Positions 58,981 to 64,000 of a stretch of 64,000 nt of DNA are shown here, piece after piece (position 1 is the first letter of the stretch; every line of letters starts with the position of its first letter). Source of the DNA: Fistularia commersonii (Eukaryota; Chordata; Actinopteri; Syngnathiformes; Fistulariidae); assembly GCA_037954325.1 (NCBI GenBank), contig JBBMNZ010000031.1:2512501-2576500 (forward strand). The letters run 5' to 3'. The position numbers and the translations under genes are program-made. The notes below the pieces were generated by a model. It made no database searches, was not told the DNA's origin, and saw nothing but the letters and a program-made list of their open reading frames with translations.

Positions 58981-60500
58981 TTAAATAAGGAGTCTTCCGT
59001 GGACAAAATATAGAACAGGGAATGTGACCATTGCTTTTTTTTTTTTTATTTGATTTTTTTTATTCTTTTCATGATGGCATTCTTGATGGTTTTACTCATT
59101 TTGCTTAGCTGAAAGAGAAAATATCAGCAAATGAAGGACTGATTACATGAGGAGGATGTGAGAGATATTTTAGGCAAAAAACAATTAATTTTGAATTTTA
59201 TTCCTTTGGAAATCATAGGCCCTCTGACATTCAGATATAGGTTTTACATAAACCACATGTTCATGCAATGATGTTCAGTACAAGCTATCCTAGCATTAAT
59301 GATGTCTCAAGGACGCATTTGATGCTGATTAAAATCAGAAATTCCAAACATTTTTTTACAAACCATCTTACGTGGCAACCTTAAGTGGGATTTGACTATA
59401 TCACAACACAGTTGTCTTAGCGACTTAAAGTTTCTTACAGAAAGCCCACATTCCCCCCAGAAAAAGCACTTGGAGGCTTTTATCAGGCAGATACTTTGGA
59501 CAAATCAGAATGCCCCTACCCCAACCTCAACTGGTCGGGGTAGGAAGAGAAAAAGTTAGCGCGACATGACAGAGCCAGTATAAATACCCAGGGTACAAGG
59601 TGGTTTGTACCAATGATGATACCCTCCCAGATGCCCTTGTCTCTGGGCAACTGTGCGCAACTGTGCGTCCATTTGCAACATATGGCGTGAAATGTAGGCC
59701 ACAGTCAAGCACGAGCCGGTCATTACATGCAATGGAAGTGGGCAAGCATCAAGTTCCAGTGGGCACTTGGCCTCACCCAGTTAGATCACGGAGTTGTGCG
59801 GAGAGGCGTGGTAGTAGCACCAATGATGCATAAAACATCCACAGGGTCCTTTCACAGTGGTTTGGCCAAGTGGCATGAACTGACAAGAATGCGTTACGCT
59901 TAAGCCCGCAACAGATGAAGGGCTCATGGACTCCAGTAGCTACCGAGAAGCTATGACTTGATTGCCGCAAAGAAGTCATACAACTGACGAAAGTCACCTG
60001 TGACAAAGCTGATATGGAGTGAAGTTGGGATCATGGTGTAGAAGAGCGGACCCTGTCGCCACTTGAGACAAGCTAGGAAATGGTGATGGTGGTCAGAGAA
60101 ACAGCAATGTTTTTTTGTCAATCACAGTACTTGAAGATTTTGAATATCCACAAAGCACATGGTAAGCAGGGACTCAAGTTCAGCACACCTAAGGATGGAG
60201 CTTCTCATTCAGATCTGCTCAGGTCTGTTCAGAAAGCTATTGCTTGCGGGAAATTTTAGTGAGCTGGGTAATAAATCCAAAGTAAGCAGCATGTATTGGT
60301 GGGAGAGATATTAATTAGTTAAGGATGAAGAAATCCATCAAGAGACTCCACTTGTTATTGGACACCTCCAGAGGGCCGGGTACTCGGTTGTGTGGTTTGC
60401 GCAAGAAAAACGTCTTTGCTGCTGAACTCCAAAATGGATAGCTCTGTTCCAGAGTCGTCCATCATTGCAGGGTAAACAGTAAACACTCCAAGATATAATT
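58981..60500. other. Intergenic DNA with an unexplained GC-richer block
   Basis: 59590-60070 is balanced in base composition and holds short open frames on both strands (up to 77 codons). It looks like decayed coding sequence, perhaps from a transposon, but I could not match it to a family. The remainder is ordinary sequence with a T run (~59033-59047). Confidence 0.4.
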
Positions 60501-60559
60501 GTTACACAGATAATGGTGACGGATGTTTGCGCTGGGAGGGTAAGTCGACACTCCTGTCT

Positions 60560-60780
60560 GGGTTCTTTATCTGCGAGGGTGTGTGCTCACCGTTCCCGAG
60601 TGCGTGGTGCGACTTCGCCTTTTGTGTGATTATGCAAATGCAATTAGATTCTCTTTATCTGTTCAAAGGCACCGGGATGAAAGCAAGGCGGACTTGACCC
60701 GCTACACGGCCCCCTCCTTTGGCGTCCTGTTGTTCGGTGCAGGAATACCAATGTTTCTGAATTAACCCACTGAGGCAGCT
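60560..60780. promoter_or_regulatory. Candidate conserved non-coding element with octamer
   Basis: High-complexity, CpG-containing sequence with a perfect POU octamer ATGCAAAT (60632-60639), followed after one base by CAATTAG (60641-60647), a homeodomain core. A 60-codon frame here has no family match. Enhancer role inferred. Confidence 0.33.
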
Positions 60781-61009
60781 GGTGAATGGGCTCCATAAAA
60801 ACGTAAGGGCGCTAGAGGGAGTATGGGGATTGGAGGAAAAGAAAGGTGCTAATTTCTTGATTCAAATCTTTGAAATCAACCAACTGTTTCATGCACTCCC
60901 ACTTTGTTTTCCATTTCCAGGAAGAAATGGTAAATGTAAACCACACCTCACGGTTTTAAAATGGTCTTTGCTACAGAGCGCTAGCACTTTCGCACTAGAA
61001 CGGCACAAA

Positions 61010-61142
61010 CCAGGCCATCGGGAGCAACTTGGAGGTCAGTATCTTGCCTAAGGACATCAGCATCCAGACAGGAGATGCTGGGAATCCACTCCCCGACCTT
61101 CTGATTGGACAATGACCCTGATACTAAATGAGCCACGGCAGT
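61010..61142 (-). mobile_element. Second tRNA-derived SINE, fragment
   Basis: The plus strand reads GTCAGTATCTTGCCTAAGGA (starts 61035), then GGAATCCAC, CCGACCTTCTGATTGGACAA and ATGAGCCACGGC. On the minus strand the tRNA-like head carries box A (GGCTCATTTAGTA, ~61122-61136) and box B (GTGGATTCC, 61081-61089). This is a common fish SINE-like repeat, distinct from the family at 34021. The body is truncated and the box B consensus is eroded. Confidence 0.55.
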
Positions 61143-61246
61143 CCTTCTATTTATTACATTTCATTTTTAAAAGTAGTTTCAGTTCTTGTACTGAAATTAG
61201 GTGGATGGATATCACATAGAAAAATAAATTTTTCGTTGGTTGATGG

Positions 61247-62500
61247 TTTATTTCCTATTGTAATCCCCGTAAAACGCAGCAACGATCTGTTGAAGCTATG
61301 AAAGGTACTGAATATCAATCCGCAAAGCAAAAATTGTAAATGGTCATTAGAAAGACGACTATCAAGGTAAGGATCAAATAACTTTATTTTATTTTTTTCC
61401 ATAACATATTCCAACCTTGCACTGGGTCTCATGTAGTAAGTTGTCCATCCTTCATTTTTTGGTGTTTTCTATTTCCCCATCAAGTCAGAAAAAGGACATC
61501 CATTAAGAATTCCATTGTGAAAACGTCATCCGGCCAAGGCAGAAGGCAACCCGTGTTGAACTTGGATAAGTCCAAGGGGTTTTTTTGGCACTGGGAACAG
61601 ATCATTTGTCCTCATAACCCCCCACCAAGTGCTTGCTCTTGGGGGGAATGTTGGGTTTTCTGTAAAGAGTCATGCTCCAGACTTCCTCTAAATGAACATT
61701 GTCATATACAGACCACTTAGTTGTGATTTGGCACCAACCTAACTTGATTGACTTCACTTATTGAGATCCTGGTCAGTTTTGATTGTTCACAGATTTTGTG
61801 TGACCCTTTATGCTTTATTTCCCATTTTGACCCCCGTCAAATGCAGCAATAAATCTTTCGTGCTAGGATAAACAATGATGAATATTAATCGGCAAACATG
61901 TGGTTAATGTAAAACAAAGTATGAATGGTTATCAGTGACCCTAATTTTGACATAGTTTTTTAATTTCTGTTTTTCACCGCCAACATATTCCAACCTTTGG
62001 CTGCGCCTCACGCACTCAGTAGTCAGTAGTACTCAGTAGTTTTCTTTTTCCATATTAAGCTTGTATAAGGACATCCATAAAGAATTCAATCCTTTCCATT
62101 TTAATCACAATCAAATGCAGCAATAAATCTTGGAAGCTAAAAAAATACTGAATATGAATCTGCAATGTAGAAACTGTAAATGGCCGACTTTAGACCCAAG
62201 GATTAATTTTTTTTATTCCAACCTCACTCTGCGCAATGTGCATTCAGTGATTGATCCGTCATTTTTGGAAATATTATTTTTCCTGGTCAAGCAAGGTAAA
62301 GGACATCAGCTTAAAATGGAATTTTGAAAACCCAGATTGGTCGAGGCAGAAGACTGCCTGAGTTGCTCCAATCTCATCCAGGTTTTCTGCAATGGAGGTT
62401 TCCAAAAGTGCACCCCCATGGGCGCTTGTGTCTGGGGATCAATTTAGAGAGCTTGCTCAACATGGATATGACACTCTTGTGATTTGACTTGATATATCAT
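61247..62500. repeat. Three diverged tandem units, about 280-570 bp apart
   Basis: Units start near 61247, 61814 and 62091 with TTTATTTCC(C/T)ATTTTGA-like sequence. Units 2 and 3 share TCAAATGCAGCAATAAATCT exactly. Each goes on through a TGAATAT(G/C/T)AATC-GCAAA segment and TATTCCAACCT, then AGGACATCCAT-AAGAATTC (61493 and 62068; diverged AGGACATCAG at 62300). Units 1 and 3 also share the next part: GGCAGAAG, a CC(A/C)CC...GCTTG-TCT-GGGG block and TTGTGATTTG. Unit 2 stops before it. No coding frame and no known family. Confidence 0.72.
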
Positions 62501-62739
62501 TCCTGGCATTTCAGTCTTCTTTTTTCTCCAACACGGCCCATGGATACCCCACCCGGTTGTGATTTCTTTTGGTCGCATTGGCGCCAAACCTTTGTTTTCT
62601 TCTTCATAGCCTCGTTGGTGAAAAAAAAAAAAAAAAGCGACAAGCAATCATTCTCTCTCAATCTGAAGGAACATGGGAATCATTTGTCTATTTATTCATT
62701 TTTTTTGAGAATTTCATTTCATCCACCTCTCTCAACCCC

Positions 62740-63230
62740 CTGCTGCACCGTAAAAAACGCAACAGCCGTCGGCTGAATCCACACCAACTGAAACATTGTT
62801 CAGGTGCCGAGCAAAGTGGATGACTCATGTGTTACTTAACAAGACGGCTGCTCCGAATGAGCGCGGACGGTGAAATAGATGAGGGACTCTCGAGAAAATA
62901 AAAAGTAAAATGAAGGAGAGCAAACGTGATATTTTCTCCGTCCTTCCCGTCTTTTGGGAAAATAGGAGAGGCCAACAGCAGCAGTCCTGCTCCCATCTTT
63001 GAACGCTCTCTGCTCAGAGACGAGGTTTCATCCTGGCTTGCCGGAGACAAGGCTGTCCAGTCGAGACGATGGGGAGGGATATGCAAAGCGACGGCGGCAG
63101 CTTTTGGTGTAGGAGTGAGTCTGGGAGGAGGCCGGTGAGTGCGGGGGTGGCGGGATTTGCATTGCAGGGATTGGAGGGCTGTGTGCGTAGGTGGGCGGTG
63201 GCAGAATTTGTCGTGTGCAGGATGAAACAT
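62740..63230. promoter_or_regulatory. Candidate conserved non-coding, CpG-containing block
   Basis: GC-rich, CpG-containing block. A reverse frame of 157 codons (62832-63305) spans it but is low in complexity (Ser, Pro, Arg, His) and has no family match, so I do not call it a gene. Regulatory function is a guess from composition. Confidence 0.25.
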
Positions 63231-63444
63231 TATTGGGACGGAGAGTGAAGTTCGCTTTTTCTGCCGGCGAGTATGCACATTTGTTTTTTTTAGTTCAGGT
63301 TTCATAGATTTTTATTTTTATTATAATTGTAGAGAAATTTCTTGTAACTTGGCCTTGTGGCATCCCCCCATTTTTTAAATTAATTTATTGTGAAGAATCA
63401 TTGATACATAGTACTTCATATAAAAGTTAGGTGTGATATTTCCT

Positions 63445-64000
63445 TCTTCTCCTGCTTTCCTCTCAGCTTGTCCCTTCAGGGATCACCACAGAGAATCAAC
63501 CATCTCCATCTCGACCGATTTTCTGTATTCTCCTCTCTCACACCAACTAACTTCATGTGTGAAGTTATCAATAAATCTTCTCTTTGGTCTTTTTACAAAC
63601 CTCCTTACAGTTCCAATTCCAGCAACCGTCTACCAACATATTCTCTATCCCTCTTTTGTACATGACCGAAACATCTCAGTCTGGCTTCTCTGACCTTCTC
63701 TCCAAAACATCTAACCTGTGCTGTTCCTCTGATGGACTCATTCCTGATCCTATCCATCCTGGTCACTCCCAAAGAGAACCTTAGCATCTCCATCTCTGCA
63801 ACCTCCAGCTCTGCTTCCTGTCTTTTCATCAATGTCACTGTTTCCAGGCCACACAGCATCGCTGGCCTCACCACTGTCTTGTACACCATTCCTTTCATTC
63901 TGGCTGATAATCTTGTATATCTCATCGTGCTCCTGACTCTCCACCATTCTAACCTGCTTGAACCCGTCTCTCCACTTCTTCTCCACACTCTCCGTTGCTC
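63445..64000 (-). mobile_element. RTE-clade LINE copy D, cut by window edge
   Basis: 3' end of another reverse-strand RTE copy, starting about 63445 and running off the window. The C-terminal region is open for 127 codons (63605-63988), with Val-Val-Arg-Pro-Ala-Met-Leu, Gly-Val-Thr-Arg-Met-Asp-Arg-Ile-Arg-Asn-Glu and Val-Arg-Cys-Phe-Gly-Glu-Lys-Val recognisable. It is then shifted and stopped near the 3' end. Its 5' extent cannot be seen. Unlike copies C and the 50.8 kb element, it has no TA run at the 3' junction. Confidence 0.87.

Noticed and set aside
62832..63305. 157-codon reverse frame
   Set aside because: Low-complexity Ser/Pro/Arg/His translation of a GC-rich block, no domain or conserved motif.

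Overview
This 64 kb window looks like intergenic or intronic DNA from a ray-finned fish. The call rests on the repeats: a Rex3-type LINE, several copies of an RTE-clade LINE of the kind common in teleosts, tRNA-derived SINEs, a fish-type Tc1 transposon end, long GATA/TCTA, TG and TAA microsatellites, and AT-rich single-copy DNA. I found no exon of a host protein-coding gene, no tRNA, rRNA or snRNA gene, no CRISPR and no bacterial gene. Nearly all long reading frames are either retrotransposon remnants or translations of microsatellites (poly-N, poly-I, poly-L, poly-[13 protein letters not shown]).

Layout. 1-272: Rex3 3' end. 0.3-4.4 kb: AT-rich DNA. 4.4-6.2 kb: decayed forward RTE copy. 7.9 and 8.8 kb: TG and GATA arrays. 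9-15 kb: AT-rich DNA with islands of higher-complexity, CpG-containing sequence that look like conserved non-coding elements. 15.5-16.5 kb: RTE copy with a 5' inversion. 18-24 kb: AT-rich DNA, a SINE, TAA arrays. 24.1-26.1 kb: reverse-strand RTE copy. 26.3-26.9 kb: diverged tandem repeat. 28.6-29.2 kb: reverse Rex3 end. 29.2-30 kb: degenerate GAATG-rich minisatellite. 32.5-33.1 and 38.2-39.3 kb: Rex3 endonuclease and reverse transcriptase remnants. 34.0 kb: best-preserved SINE. 35.8-36.7 and 42.4-42.7 kb: old RTE fragments. 44.1 kb: another SINE. 48.6 kb: long TCTA array. 49.7 kb: trace of another LINE reverse transcriptase. 50.8-54.0 kb: nearly intact full-length RTE element. 54.0-55.8 kb: hAT transposase end and Tc1 transposase end. 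56.8-57.3 kb: RTE copy keeping only its two ends. 61-62.5 kb: SINE and a three-part ancient tandem duplication. 63.4 kb to the edge: another RTE copy.

How the parts relate. The dominant story is LINE activity. The RTE element at 50.8-54.0 kb carries a single long coding region (apurinic-type endonuclease, then reverse transcriptase), interrupted by only two stop codons and one frameshift. The others are truncated, inverted or internally deleted products of similar elements. The SINE at 34.0 kb ends in the same roughly 30-base tail as Rex3 at the window start, which suggests Rex3 supplies its reverse transcriptase. Two RTE copies are bracketed by TA runs. I see no convincing new biological system. 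The most unusual items are the twin-primed RTE copy (15.5-16.5 kb), the fold-back junction in the two-ended RTE copy (57.0 kb), the diverged tandem repeats at 26.3 and 61.2 kb, and several candidate enhancers. Family names come from remembered sequence features, not database searches.
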